The notes under the pieces were generated by a model. It was given only the letters and a program-made list of their open reading frames with translations, searched no databases and was not told the origin of the DNA. A program made the translations under genes and the position numbers. DNA of 64,000 nt from Sphingomonas rosea (GTDB lineage: Bacteria > Pseudomonadota > Alphaproteobacteria > Sphingomonadales > Sphingomonadaceae), in assembly GCF_039538065.1 (NCBI RefSeq), contig NZ_BAABBR010000001.1, positions 62,001-126,000 of the forward strand, in the 5' to 3' direction. Shown piece by piece: positions 41,428-51,600 of this stretch; the first letter of the stretch is position 1; each line of letters opens with the position of its first letter.

Positions 41428-42594
41428 ATGGCTCCGGAGGATCTCCGCATTGCCCTCGTATCGGGCAATTACAATTACGTGCGCGATGGCGCGAACCAGG
41501 CACTCAACCGCCTGGTCGGCTTCCTTCTGCGCCAGGGCGTACACGTGCGCGTCTACTCGCCGACGGTCGAGCATCCGGCCTTTCCGCCGACGGGCGACCT
41601 CGTCTCCCTGCCCTCGGTCCACGTCCCCGGCCGCGACGAATACCGCTTTCCGCTCGGGCTTCCGGGCGCCATCCGCCGCGACCTCGAGGCGTTCAACCCC
41701 AACATCGTCCACATCGCGAGCCCCGACATCAGCTCGCACCGGGCGGTGACCTGGGCGCGGAAGCGCAACATCCCCGCGGTGGCCTCGGTGCACACGCGGT
41801 TCGAGACCTACCTGGCTTATTATCACCTCGAGGCCTTCGAGCCCGTCGTCCGCGGCATCATCCGCCGCCTGTACCTGCGCTGCGACGCCTTGCTCGTGCC
41901 GGCCGAATCGACCGCCTCGGTGCTTCGCGCACAGCGGATGAACCGCAACATCGCCATTTGGTCGCGCGGGGTCGACCGCCAGCAGTTCAACCCCGAGCGC
42001 CGCGACATGGAATGGCGCCGAAGCCTCGGCATCGCCGACGACGAACTGGTCATCGCCTTCCTCGGCCGGATCGTGATGGAAAAGGGGCTCGACGTCTTCG
42101 CCGCGGTGCATGACGCGCTGCGCGAGCGCGGGCTTCGCCACAAGGTGCTCGTGATCGGCGAGGGCCCGGCCCGCCCGTGGTTCGAAAAGGCCCTCCCAGC
42201 CGGCGTCTTCGTCGGCCACCAGGAAGGCCCCGACCTCGCCCGCGCGCTCGCCAGCGCCGACCTGTTCCTCAATCCCTCGATCACCGAGGCCTTCGGCAAC
42301 GTCACGCTCGAGGCCATGGCCTGCGCCCTGCCGGTGGTCGCGGCCGAGGCGACCGGCGCGACCAATCTCGTCCGCGACGGCGAGACCGGAACCCTGTGCG
42401 ATCCCGGCGACATCGGCTCGTTCGCCGATGCGATCACCGCTTATGCGGCCGATCCCGCGCTCCGCGCCCGGCACGGCGAGGCGGGCCTCGATTATGCCAA
42501 GACGCAGGACTGGGACGTGATCAACGCCTCGGTGCTGCGGACCTACGCCCGCGCCATCGAGCGGCGCGAGCGTCTGACCCGCATCAAGGGCTGA
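41428..42594 (+). CDS. Family 4 glycosyltransferase
   Basis: 388 aa GT-B enzyme. The N-terminal domain begins LRIALVSGNYNYVRDGANQ; the C-terminal domain has AFLGRIVMEKGLDVF, VLVIGEGPARPWF and the EX7E motif in TEAFGNVTLEAMACALPVV. It resembles GT4 enzymes that add mannose or glucose to lipids (MgtA/PimB/DGD-like); the acceptor is unknown. The ATG at 41428 follows an Ala-rich leader with no strong ribosome site. It is convergent with the PadR gene, three bases apart. Confidence 0.87.
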   Translation: MAPEDLRIALVSGNYNYVRDGANQALNRLVGFLLRQGVHVRVYSPTVEHPAFPPTGDLVSLPSVHVPGRDEYRFPLGLPGAIRRDLEAFNPNIVHIASPDISSHRAVTWARKRNIPAVASVHTRFETYLAYYHLEAFEPVVRGIIRRLYLRCDALLVPAESTASVLRAQRMNRNIAIWSRGVDRQQFNPERRDMEWRRSLGIADDELVIAFLGRIVMEKGLDVFAAVHDALRERGLRHKVLVIGEGPARPWFEKALPAGVFVGHQEGPDLARALASADLFLNPSITEAFGNVTLEAMACALPVVAAEATGATNLVRDGETGTLCDPGDIGSFADAITAYAADPALRARHGEAGLDYAKTQDWDVINASVLRTYARAIERRERLTRIKG

Positions 42595-42597
42595 GCC

Positions 42598-43254
42598 TTA
42601 CTTCAGCCGTTCGATCTTCTTGGCGGCCTCGTCGATGATGTCGACGATCTGCTCGAGCAATTCCTCGCTCCAGCCGTCGCGCTTCACCCGGTTGTTCCAG
42701 GCGCTCATGAGGTTCTTCACCGCGCGGTGAAGCTCCGGCCGGTTCCGCTCGCGGCGGTGCGAGCCCGTTTCCTCGAGCCGTTCGAACAGGCGCTCGACGT
42801 CCTCGCCATTCTCCTCGAGCTGCGCCCGTCCCGCGGCGGTCGCCGCGAAGCGCTTGCGCGCGCCCTCGCCCGGCTGCTCCTCGATCAGGCCCTCGTCCGA
42901 CAGCAGGCTCAAGGTCGGATAGATGACCCCGGGGCTCGGCGCATAATCGCCATGGGTCAGCTCCTCGATCGCGCGGATGAGGTCGTAGCCGTGGCGCGGC
43001 TCGTCGGCGATCAGCTTGAGCAGGACGAGGCGAAGCTCGCCCGACCCGAACATCCGTCCGCGCCGCCCGCCGCGACCGCCGCCGCCGCGCCCGAAGGGAC
43101 CGTCGGGACCGAAGGGGCCATTGGGGCCAAACGGACCCTCAGGGCCGAACGGGCCGTCGGGACCGAAGCCCCTGCCCCAGCCGCCACGGCCCATCGCCGC
43201 CATCGTGCGCGTCCAATGCTCACGCCCGCCATGCCGCATATTGTGCCAACCCAT
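42598..43254 (-). CDS. PadR family transcriptional regulator with Gly-Pro-Phe repeat N-terminus
   Basis: 218 aa. The N-terminus (about 15-65) is a tandem repeat of the type GPFGPEGPFGPNGPF, a low-complexity region; the winged helix follows with GELRLVLLKLIADEPRHGYDLIRAIE-type sequence (key: LLKLIADEPRHGYDL, YPTLSLLSDEGLIEE), then a long C-terminal dimerisation helix. It probably represses its own gene and a transporter. AGGAG nine bases upstream supports ATG 43254. A palindromic operator lies just upstream. Confidence 0.88.
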   Translation of the reverse strand: MGWHNMRHGGREHWTRTMAAMGRGGWGRGFGPDGPFGPEGPFGPNGPFGPDGPFGRGGGGRGGRRGRMFGSGELRLVLLKLIADEPRHGYDLIRAIEELTHGDYAPSPGVIYPTLSLLSDEGLIEEQPGEGARKRFAATAAGRAQLEENGEDVERLFERLEETGSHRRERNRPELHRAVKNLMSAWNNRVKRDGWSEELLEQIVDIIDEAAKKIERLK

Positions 43255-43282
43255 CACTGCATTCTCCTATCTTAGTTATTGC

Positions 43283-43294
43283 AAGATATATCTT
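43283..43294 (-). promoter_or_regulatory. Palindromic operator upstream of the PadR gene
   Basis: AAGATATATCTT is a perfect 12-base palindrome 29 bases before the PadR start and in AT-rich DNA that otherwise breaks the local GC-rich pattern. A further AAGATA half site lies closer to the gene. It overlaps the likely -10 region, which fits autorepression. The divergent rarA promoter is close enough to be affected. Confidence 0.6.
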
Positions 43295-43354
43295 CGATAG
43301 GACGGATACAAGAGTGGCTGGCGTGTCTTCGGGCGCTTGCCTAGAAGCGCCGCG

Positions 43355-44674
43355 ATGGCGGACCTCTTCGACACTGGCGCCGGGTCGGGCGAGCCGCCGG
43401 CCGCGGCCGTTCCCCTCGCCGAACAGCTCCGCCCGACCGACCTGTCGGAGATCATCGGGCAGGAGCATCTCACCGGCCCCGAGGGCGCGATCGGGCGGAT
43501 GGTCGCTGCCGGCCGCCTGTCGAGCCTGATCCTCTGGGGCCCGCCCGGCACCGGCAAGACCAGCATCGCCCGCCTCCTCGCCGGCGCGGTCGGCTATCGC
43601 TTCGTCGCCATCTCGGCGGTGTTCAGCGGGGTCGCGGACCTGAAGAAGGTGTTCGCCGAGGCCGAGGTCCACGCCCGCACCGGCCAGCGCACCCTGCTGT
43701 TCGTGGACGAGATCCACCGCTTCAACCGCAGTCAGCAGGACGGCTTCCTGCCCTATGTCGAAAGCGGCGCGGTGACCCTCGTCGGCGCGACCACCGAGAA
43801 CCCGAGCTTCGAGCTCAACGCCGCGCTCCTCTCTCGAGCGCAGGTGCTCGTCCTCCACCGGCTCGACGAGGCCGCGCTCACCACCCTTCTTGCCCGCGCC
43901 GAGGAGGTCGAGGGCCGCGCGCTGCCGCTGACCGACGACGCCCGCGCCGCGCTCGTCACCACTGCCGATGGCGACGGCCGCTTCCTCCTCAACCAGGCCG
44001 AGATGCTGTTCGCGGCGGGCATCGAGACGCCGCTCGACACCGCGGCGCTGCGCGATCTCATCCAGCGCCGCCTGCCCGTCTACGACAAGGACCGCGAGGG
44101 CCATTACGGCCTCATCTCCGCCCTCCACAAATCGATCCGCGGCTCGGACCCGCAGGCCGCGCTCTACTATCTCGGGCGCATGCTCACCGCGGGCGAAGAG
44201 CCGCTCTATCTCCTTCGCCGCCTGACCCGTGCCGCGGTCGAGGACATCGGCCTCGCCGACCCGCAGGCGCTGGTCCAGTGCATGGCCGCCAAGGACACCT
44301 ACGATTTCCTCGGCTCGCCCGAGGGCGAACTGGCGATCGTCCAGGCCTGCCTCTACCTCGCCACCGCCCCCAAATCGAACGCGCTCTACACCGCTCAGAA
44401 AGAGGCGTGGAAGAGCGCTAAGGCCCACGGCTCGCTGTCCCCGCCCAAGCATATCCTCGGCGCGCCCACCCGGCTCATGCGCGACCTCGGCTACGGCAAG
44501 GGCTATCAATACGACCATGACGCGCCCGACGCCTTTTCCGGGGCCAGCTACTGGCCCGAGGAGATGGCGCCCGAAACTTACTATCGCCCCACCGATCGCG
44601 GATTCGAAAAGCGGCTTGCCGAACGGCTCGCCTGGTGGGACGAGCAGCGTCAAAGACAGCAGGAGGGAAGCTGA
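43355..44674 (+). CDS. rarA: Replication-associated recombination protein A
   Basis: 439 aa AAA+ ATPase. Walker A is WGPPGTGKTSIARLLA and Walker B is LFVDEIHRFN; sensor 1 is VGATTENPSF. The C-terminal MgsA/WHIP part includes ALHKSIRGSDPQAALYYLGRM and DYHY-type YQYDHDAPDAF. It acts at stalled replication forks. ATG 43355 gives MADLFDTG; a TTG 18 bases upstream is possible. Its stop overlaps the next start (TGATG). Confidence 0.95.
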   Translation: MADLFDTGAGSGEPPAAAVPLAEQLRPTDLSEIIGQEHLTGPEGAIGRMVAAGRLSSLILWGPPGTGKTSIARLLAGAVGYRFVAISAVFSGVADLKKVFAEAEVHARTGQRTLLFVDEIHRFNRSQQDGFLPYVESGAVTLVGATTENPSFELNAALLSRAQVLVLHRLDEAALTTLLARAEEVEGRALPLTDDARAALVTTADGDGRFLLNQAEMLFAAGIETPLDTAALRDLIQRRLPVYDKDREGHYGLISALHKSIRGSDPQAALYYLGRMLTAGEEPLYLLRRLTRAAVEDIGLADPQALVQCMAAKDTYDFLGSPEGELAIVQACLYLATAPKSNALYTAQKEAWKSAKAHGSLSPPKHILGAPTRLMRDLGYGKGYQYDHDAPDAFSGASYWPEEMAPETYYRPTDRGFEKRLAERLAWWDEQRQRQQEGS

Positions 44675-45993
44675 TGTATCCACCGTCCACCACCGAGACC
44701 TGGCGCGCCCAGGCGATCGAATGGGGTCCGCGCATCCTGATCGCGCTGGCGATCCTCGTCGCGACCTGGATCGTGGCGCGCGCGGTCAAATGGGCGCTGG
44801 CCAAGGCCATCTCCAAGTCGCCGGCGCTGCAGAAGCATTCGCCCGGCAACAGCCATGAGACCGTCGGCCACCAGATCGGCACGGTCGCCAAGCTGATCGT
44901 CTGGCTGGTCGGCATCATGGCCGCGCTCAACTTCCTGCAGATCGGGCAGATCCTCGCCCCGGTGAACACGCTGACGCAGGAAATCTTCGCCTTCCTGCCC
45001 AAGCTGATCGGCGCCGGCCTGATCTTCTTCATCGGCCTCATCCTCGCGCGCATCGTCCGCCGCCTGATCGAAACGCTCTTCACCGCCGCCAACATCGACG
45101 GCCTGATGGCCCGCGCCGGGCTTGGCGATCATCCGCCGACCTATCGCGGCGATCCCGAAGCGGTGCCGCCGGGCGCCGCCCCGGGTGCCAGCCGCGCGAC
45201 CCTCGCCCGGGCTGCCGGAATCCTCGCCTTCGCCCTGATCATCATCCCGGTCTCGATCGCCGCCCTCCAGGTCCTGGGCATCGAGGCGATCAGCGGCCCG
45301 GCTATCACCATGCTCGACGAGATCAGCGCCGCGATCCCGCGCCTGCTGACCGCCGCCTTGTGGCTCGGCATCGCCTTCGTCGCCGCCAAGTTCCTCAAGA
45401 CCATCATCGAGGCGGTGCTCCCGCCGATGGGCTTCGACGACGCGCTGCGCTCGACCGGGATCATGCCGCTCCGCACCCAGCCGAGCCGGGTGGTCGGCAA
45501 CATCGCCTTCATCGCCATCATGCTCGGCGCCGGGATCGAGGCCGCGCACCAGCTCGGCGGCGACACCGTCGCGATCTTCCTCGTCCAGATCACCGAGCTC
45601 GGCTCGAAGGTCATTTTCGGAACGCTGATCATCGTCGCGGGCATCTTCCTCGCCCGGATCCTCGCCAACCTCGTCGGCTCCTCGACCGGCGAGGGCGGGT
45701 TCGCGCAGACCATCGTCCGCTACGCCATCATCGCGTTGTTCACCGCCATCGGCCTCACCTTCATGGGGTTGGCCGACGTGATCGTCTACATGGCGTTCGG
45801 GCTGATCCTCGGGTCGGCCGCCATCGCCGCCGCACTCGCCTTCGGGCTTGGCGGACGCGAAGCCGCGGGTCGCATCCTCGGCCATTATGCCGACCGCATC
45901 GTGGGCACGCCGATCAAGCCGGTGCCCCCGCGCCCGCCGCGGCTCGAGGGCACCAGGGAAAAGCCGACCAACGACGGCCCGACCCTGGTGTGA
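44674..45993 (+). CDS. Mechanosensitive channel-like membrane protein (CmpX type)
   Basis: 439 aa with about eight transmembrane helices in repeated pairs. Each pair carries an Ala/Gly-rich helix such as LPKLIGAGLIFFIGLILARIVRRL and LLTAALWLGIAFVAAKFLK (quoted in part), the TM-helix repeat of the CmpX/MscS-related family. A soluble linker PPTYRGDPEAVPPG lies between repeats and the tail is Pro-rich. It is expected in the inner membrane with an osmotic or envelope-stress role. It starts inside the rarA stop and its own stop overlaps the next GTG. Confidence 0.82.
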   Translation: MYPPSTTETWRAQAIEWGPRILIALAILVATWIVARAVKWALAKAISKSPALQKHSPGNSHETVGHQIGTVAKLIVWLVGIMAALNFLQIGQILAPVNTLTQEIFAFLPKLIGAGLIFFIGLILARIVRRLIETLFTAANIDGLMARAGLGDHPPTYRGDPEAVPPGAAPGASRATLARAAGILAFALIIIPVSIAALQVLGIEAISGPAITMLDEISAAIPRLLTAALWLGIAFVAAKFLKTIIEAVLPPMGFDDALRSTGIMPLRTQPSRVVGNIAFIAIMLGAGIEAAHQLGGDTVAIFLVQITELGSKVIFGTLIIVAGIFLARILANLVGSSTGEGGFAQTIVRYAIIALFTAIGLTFMGLADVIVYMAFGLILGSAAIAAALAFGLGGREAAGRILGHYADRIVGTPIKPVPPRPPRLEGTREKPTNDGPTLV

Positions 45994-46328
45994 GCGAGCT
46001 TGGCGACTGGGCGGCGGTCAACGCTTTTGCCGCCGCCCGTACCGGCGCCGTCGAGGGCCGATACTATGGCGGCCCGGCGGTGATGGCCGAGGCGAGCGGT
46101 CGCCCGGTCGTCACGCCGTCCCGCGAGCCCGACAGCTTCGTCCTCCACATCGACGCCGACCAGAAGGCGATGCTGCTCGACCTCGATCCCGCGCGCTTCT
46201 GGGAGACGCCGCATTATCAGGGCTATCCCGCCCTGCTCGTCCGCTACGGGCCCGCAGAGGGCGTCGGCGAGTGGATCGACCGCGCGATCGAACTCGCCGC
46301 CGGCAAGCCCCGCCGCAAGACGAAGTGA
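45990..46328 (+). CDS. MmcQ/YjbR family protein
   Basis: 112 aa, GTG start inside the channel-gene stop (GTGA). The C-terminal half has ARFWETPHYQGYPALLVRYG, the family hallmark, and the N-terminus has a short helix. YjbR-like domains bind DNA in some cases; the role is unclear. The stop overlaps the following DUF429 start, giving an unbroken chain from rarA to DUF429. Confidence 0.82.
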   Translation: MSELGDWAAVNAFAAARTGAVEGRYYGGPAVMAEASGRPVVTPSREPDSFVLHIDADQKAMLLDLDPARFWETPHYQGYPALLVRYGPAEGVGEWIDRAIELAAGKPRRKTK

Positions 46329-47170
46329 GCTTCACCCGCTTCGTCGCGATCGACTGGTCGGGCGCCAAGGGCCGCAAGCATAAGGGCATCGCGCTCGCTG
46401 CCTGTGGGCTCGACGGCGCACCCAGGCTCGTGCGCCCGGGCCATGTCTGGAGCCGGACCGAAGTCGCCGACTGGCTCGTCGCCGAGGCCGCGCGCGAGCC
46501 CACTCTCTTCGGCTTCGACTTTTCCTTCGCCCCGCCCTTTGCAGAGCGCGGCGCCTACCTTCCGGGCGAGACCGGCATCCCCGACACCGCCCGCGCCTTC
46601 TGGGCCTATGTCGACCGCAAGGCGCCCGACGAAGACCTCGGCGCGGCGAGCTTCCTCGAGACGGTCCACCGCCCGCATTTCTATTTTGGCATCGCCGACG
46701 GGGTGAAGGCCGACTTCGTCCGCTTCCGCCAATGCGACCACCGCCTGAACGAAGCCGGCGGCCGCAAGACCGCGAGCGCCTATGACGCGATCGGCGCCGC
46801 GCAGGTCGCCAAGGCGAGCTTCGCGGGGATGCGCCTCCTCCACCAGATCGACGGCAAGGTCCCGATCTGGCCGATGGACCCGCTCACGCCCGGCGGCAGT
46901 GCGGTGGTCGAGATCTATACGCGCATCTACCTGCGCAACGCCGGCCTGTCCGGCACCAAGCTGCGCACCCGCGCCGACCTCAACGCGGCGCTCGCCGGCC
47001 TCGGCAGCCCGCCCGCGCGGCTCCGCTTCGAGCCCGACGATCACCAGACCGACGCGCTGGTCACCGCAGCGGGGATGCGCGTCCATGCGCGGCAGCCCCA
47101 TGCCTTTGCGCCGCCGGGCCTCACTCCGACCCTCGCACGCACCGAGGGCTGGACCTTCGGCATCGTCTAG
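46325..47170 (+). CDS. DUF429-like RNase H-fold protein
   Basis: 281 aa, GTG start overlapping the previous stop. The N-terminal strand FVAIDWSGAKGRK, the second Asp in LFGFDFSFAPPF and the C-terminal DDHQTDALVTAAGM have the acidic residues expected of the RNase H-like DUF429 nuclease group. The middle contains HRPHFYFGIADGV and FRQCDHRLNEAG. No function is established. It is the last gene of the rarA transcript, ahead of tRNA-Thr. Confidence 0.75.
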   Translation: MSFTRFVAIDWSGAKGRKHKGIALAACGLDGAPRLVRPGHVWSRTEVADWLVAEAAREPTLFGFDFSFAPPFAERGAYLPGETGIPDTARAFWAYVDRKAPDEDLGAASFLETVHRPHFYFGIADGVKADFVRFRQCDHRLNEAGGRKTASAYDAIGAAQVAKASFAGMRLLHQIDGKVPIWPMDPLTPGGSAVVEIYTRIYLRNAGLSGTKLRTRADLNAALAGLGSPPARLRFEPDDHQTDALVTAAGMRVHARQPHAFAPPGLTPTLARTEGWTFGIV

Positions 47171-47188
47171 GCCAAGGGGCGCCACAGC

Positions 47189-47264
47189 GCCGGTTTAGCT
47201 CAGCTGGTAGAGCAGCGGTTTTGTAAACCGAAGGTCGCGGGTTCGATTCCTGCAACCGGCACCA
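47189..47264 (+). tRNA. tRNA-Thr (TGT)
   Basis: 76 bases with encoded CCA. Acceptor GCCGGTT pairs with AACCGGC; the D arm is GCTC-AGCTGGTA-GAGC; the anticodon loop TTTGTAA has anticodon TGT (Thr, ACA codons); the T arm GCGGG-TTCGATT-CCTGC is normal. Position 27-43 is a G·A mismatch rather than a pair. Confidence 0.95.
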
Positions 47265-47272
47265 CCACCCCG

Positions 47273-48667
47273 TCAGGCCGTCAGCGCCGCATGGACTGCG
47301 GCAGCGCAGTCGCGACCCTCGCGGATCGCCCAGACGACGAGGCTCTGGCCACGCCGCGCGTCACCGCAGGCGAACACCCGCGGGCGGCTGGTCGCGAAGC
47401 TTGCCGTGTCCGCCCGGATCGCAGCGCCGGCCTGGTCGAGGCCCGCTGCCGCGGCCGGGAACGCCGTGCCGGTGAAGCCCATCGCCAGGAAGACGAGGTC
47501 GGCGGGGATGGTGAAGCTGCTTCCCTCGACCGGCGCCATCCGCCCCTCGTCCCACCGCACCCGCAAGCAGCGCAGCCGCTCGACCTTGCCGTCGCCCTCG
47601 AAACCCTCGGTGACCACCGCGAAATCGCGCGCGCAGCCTTCTTCCTGGCTGCTCGAGGTCCGGAGCCGCAGCGGCCAGTGCGGCCAGGTCAGCGCCTTGT
47701 CCTCGCGCGCCGGCGGCTCGGGCATGATCTCGAGCTGGGTGACCGAGGCCGCGCCCTGCCGGTTGGCGGTCCCGATGCAGTCCGAGCCCGTGTCGCCGCC
47801 ACCGATGACGACGACATGCTTGCCCGTCGCGCTGATCGGCGCGGCCGCCTCGGCATCGCCCGCCACCCGCCGGTTGGCCTGTGCCAGATAGTCCATCGCG
47901 AAATGCACGCCGCCCAGCTCGCGGCCGGGAATGGCGAGGTCGCGCGGCTGCTCGGCGCCGGCGGCGATCACCACCATCTCGTAATCGTCGAGCATCCGGT
48001 CGAGCGAGACGTCCACCCCGACCTCGAAATTGGTCCGGAAGAGGACGCCCTCGCGCTCTATCTGCGCGACCCGGCGGTCGATGATCGACTTCGCCAGCTT
48101 GAAGTCGGGAATGCCGTAGCGCAGCAGTCCGCCGATCCGGTCGGCCTTCTCGAACACCGTCGGATTATGCCCCTGCCGCGCGAGCTGCTGGGCGCAGGCG
48201 AGCCCGGCCGGCCCCGAGCCGACGATCGCGATCCGCCGCCCGGTGCCGCGCGCCGCCAGCCGCGGCGCCACCCAGCCCTCGCCGAACGCCCGGTCGGCGA
48301 TCTCGCATTCGATCGACTTGATCGTGACAGGCGCGTCCTCGAGGTTGAGCGTGCAGGCCGCCTCGCAGGGCGCGGGACAGACCCGGCCGGTGATCTCGGG
48401 GAAGTTGTTGGTGGCGTGCAGCCGCTCGGCCGCCGCCTTCCAGTCGCCCTCGCTGACCAGCTCGTTCCAGTCGGGAATGAGGTTGTTCACCGGGCAGGCC
48501 GAGTGGCAGAAGGGAATGCCGCACTCCATGCAGCGCCCCGCCTGCCGGCCCGCTTCCTCGGGTCCCAGAGGCGCGGTGAATTCGTCCCAGCTGCGCACCC
48601 GCTCGGCCACCGGCCGGGTGCTGCGCTCGCGCCGCTCGATGTCGAGGAAACCGGTCGGGTTCGCCAT
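47273..48667 (-). CDS. gltD: Glutamate synthase small subunit
   Basis: 464 aa. The N-terminal Fe-S cluster region has [17 protein letters not shown] and [11 protein letters not shown]; the two nucleotide-binding folds start [17 protein letters not shown] (FAD) and [13 protein letters not shown] (NADPH). The C-terminus ends with [20 protein letters not shown]. It passes electrons to the large subunit for glutamate formation from 2-oxoglutarate and glutamine. It begins four bases after the gltB stop, in the same operon. Confidence 0.96.
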   Translation of the reverse strand: MANPTGFLDIERRERSTRPVAERVRSWDEFTAPLGPEEAGRQAGRCMECGIPFCHSACPVNNLIPDWNELVSEGDWKAAAERLHATNNFPEITGRVCPAPCEAACTLNLEDAPVTIKSIECEIADRAFGEGWVAPRLAARGTGRRIAIVGSGPAGLACAQQLARQGHNPTVFEKADRIGGLLRYGIPDFKLAKSIIDRRVAQIEREGVLFRTNFEVGVDVSLDRMLDDYEMVVIAAGAEQPRDLAIPGRELGGVHFAMDYLAQANRRVAGDAEAAAPISATGKHVVVIGGGDTGSDCIGTANRQGAASVTQLEIMPEPPAREDKALTWPHWPLRLRTSSSQEEGCARDFAVVTEGFEGDGKVERLRCLRVRWDEGRMAPVEGSSFTIPADLVFLAMGFTGTAFPAAAAGLDQAGAAIRADTASFATSRPRVFACGDARRGQSLVVWAIREGRDCAAAVHAALTA

Positions 48668-48671
48668 GCGC

Positions 48672-51600
48672 CTACTCCGCCGCCAGCACGGCCTGCGCCA
48701 GCGCGCGGCGATATTCGTGCGGCATGACCTGGACGAACTGCCCCCGCGCCTTCGCCCAGTCGTCGAGGATGGCGCGCGCCCGGGCGCTTCCCGTCAGCTG
48801 CGCATGCTGCTCGACGAGAGTGCGAAGATGGCCCTCGTCCTCGACCGCCTCGAGCGCGACCCCGGCAAGGTTGCAGCGGCTTTCGAACGTCCGCTCCGGG
48901 TCCCACACGTAAGCGACGCCGCCCGACATGCCGGCGGCGAAGTTGCGCCCCGTGGATCCGAGCACGACCACCGTCCCGCCCGTCATATATTCGCAGCCGT
49001 GGTCGCCCGTCCCCTCGACCACCACCACCGCGCCCGAATTGCGCACCGCAAAGCGCTCGCCTGCGACCCCGCTGAAGAAAGCCTCGCCGCTGGTCGCGCC
49101 ATAAAGGCAGGTGTTGCCGACGACGATGTTGGCCGCCGCCTCGCGCGCGACCCCGTCGGGCGGCCGGACCACCAGCCGACCCCCGCTCAGCCCCTTGCCG
49201 ACATAGTCGTTCGCGTCGCCGACGAGGTCGAGCGTGACGCCGGGCGCGAGGAAGGCGCCGAAGCTCTGTCCCGCGGTGCCGGTCAGCACGGCGTGCATGG
49301 CCCCATCGTCGAGCCCGTCGGGCCCGAACCGCCGCGCGATCTCGCCTGACAGCCGCGCTCCGACCGAGCGGTCGACGTTGGTGATCGCAAGCTCGATCCG
49401 CACCGGCAGCGCGCCGTCGAGCCGGCCGATCAGCACCTCGTCGATTCGGTGTGCGGCCGGCGCCTTGACCCCCGCTCGGAAGCGGCGCGGCGCGGCCGCG
49501 TCGACCGATCGCAGAAGCTTCGACAGGTCCGCGCCCGCCGCTTTGCCCCCGGCCGCCTCGCGGACCCGCAAGAGGTCGACGCGGCCGATCATCTCCTCGA
49601 CCGAGCGGACCCCCAGCCCGGCCATGATCTCGCGCAATTCCTCGGCGACGAAGAAGAAATAGTTCACCACATGCTCGGGGCTCCCGGCGAACTTGGCCCG
49701 CAGCCGTTCGTCCTGCGTCGCGATCCCCACGGGGCAGGTGTTGAGGTGGCATTTCCTCATCATGATGCAGCCTGCCGCGATCAGCGGGGCGGTCGCGAAG
49801 CCGAACTCGTCCGCGCCGAGCAGCGCCGCCACCGCCACGTCGCGCCCGGTCCTCAGCCCCCCGTCGGCCTGCACCACGATCCGGTCGCGAAGCCCGTTGA
49901 GCATCAGCGTCTGCTGGGTCTCCGCTAGCCCCAGCTCCCACGGGCTTCCGGCATGCGTCAGGCTGGTCAGCGGCGAAGCCCCGGTCCCGCCTTCGTAGCC
50001 CGAGATGGTGAGGTGGTCGGCGGTGCACTTGACCACGCCCGCCGCGACCGTCCCCACGCCCGCCTCGGCCACGAGCTTGACCGAGACTCGCGCGGCCGGA
50101 TTGACCGAGCGCAGGTCGAAGATCAGCTGCGCCAAATCCTCGATCGAATAGATGTCGTGATGCGGCGGCGGCGAGATGAGCCCGACGCCCGGTGTCGAGT
50201 GCCGGACCGCGGCGATTGCGGCATCGACCTTGTGCCCCGGCAACTGCCCGCCCTCGCCGGGCTTGGCGCCCTGCGCGATCTTGATCTGGATGTCGTCGGC
50301 ATTGACCAGATAGTCGGCGGTGACCCCGAAGCGGCCCGAGGCGACCTGCTTGATGCTCGAGCGCTCGTCGGTCGCGAACCGTGTCCGCTCCTCGCCGCCC
50401 TCGCCCGTGTTCGACTTGCCGCCGATCCGGTTCATCGCCCGCGCCAGCGTCGTATGCGCCTCGCGGCTGATCGAGCCGAAGCTCATCGCGCCGGTCGCAA
50501 AGCGCCTGACGATCTCGCTCGCGGGCTCGACCTCGTCCAGCGGCACCGCCGGCCCGGCGGGGCGGAAATCGAGCAGGCTGCGGATGGTCAGCAGTTCGCC
50601 GCTCCGCGCATTCATCTCGGCGGCATAGCTGCGATACTTGTCCGGAAGATTGCCCCTGACCGCATGCTGGAGATGCGCGATCGTCGCGGGGGTCCAGGCA
50701 TGCGCTTCGCCGCCCGCGCGAAAGGCGTAGAGCCCGCCGACGCCCAGCCGCTCGACCTCGGCGCCGTGCGCCGCCCGGTGCCGCGCTGCGCTCTCGTCGG
50801 CGATCTCCTCCAGCCCCGCGCCCTCGATGCTCGTCGAGGTACCGGTGAAGTAGCGCTGCACGAAGGCGCTGTTCAGCCCGACCGCGTCGAAGATCTGCGC
50901 CCCGCAATAGCTCTGGAAGGTCGAGATCCCCATCTTCGACATGACCTTGAGGAGGCCCTTGCCGATCGCCTTGATATAGTTCGCCTGGGCCTTGTCGGGC
51001 GCCAGCGCGACCTTGCCGCGCTCGCACAAGGCGTCGATCACGTCGAACGCCAGCCACGGGTTGATCGCCTCCGCGCCATAGCCCGCGAGCACCGCGAAAT
51101 GATGCACCTCGCGCGCTTCACCCGTCTCGACCACGAGGCCCGTCTGCATCCGCAGGCCCTGCCGGATGAGGTGATGGTGCACCGCTCCCGTCGCCAGCGC
51201 GGCCGGGATCGGAATGCGCCCCTTCCCTTCCTTGCGGTCCGACAGGATCAGCACGTTGATGTCGGCGAGCACCGCCTCGGTCGCTTCCCAGCACAGCCGC
51301 TGGAGCGCGGCCTCGAGGCTCTGCGCATCGCCCCCGCTCGGCCAGGTCGCGTCGAGCGTCGCGGTCCGGAATGCGCCGTCCAACGTGTCATGGATCGAGC
51401 GGATCTTCTCCACATCCTCGTTGGTGAGGATCGGCTGGCTGACCTCGAGCCGTTTGTGGTTGCCCGCGTTGCGCCCCAGGAGATTGGGGCGCGGCCCGAT
51501 CATCGAAACGAGGCTCATCACCAGGCTCTCGCGGATCGGGTCGATCGGCGGGTTCGTCACCTGCGCGAAGTTCTGCTTGAAGTAATCGTAGAGGAGCCGC

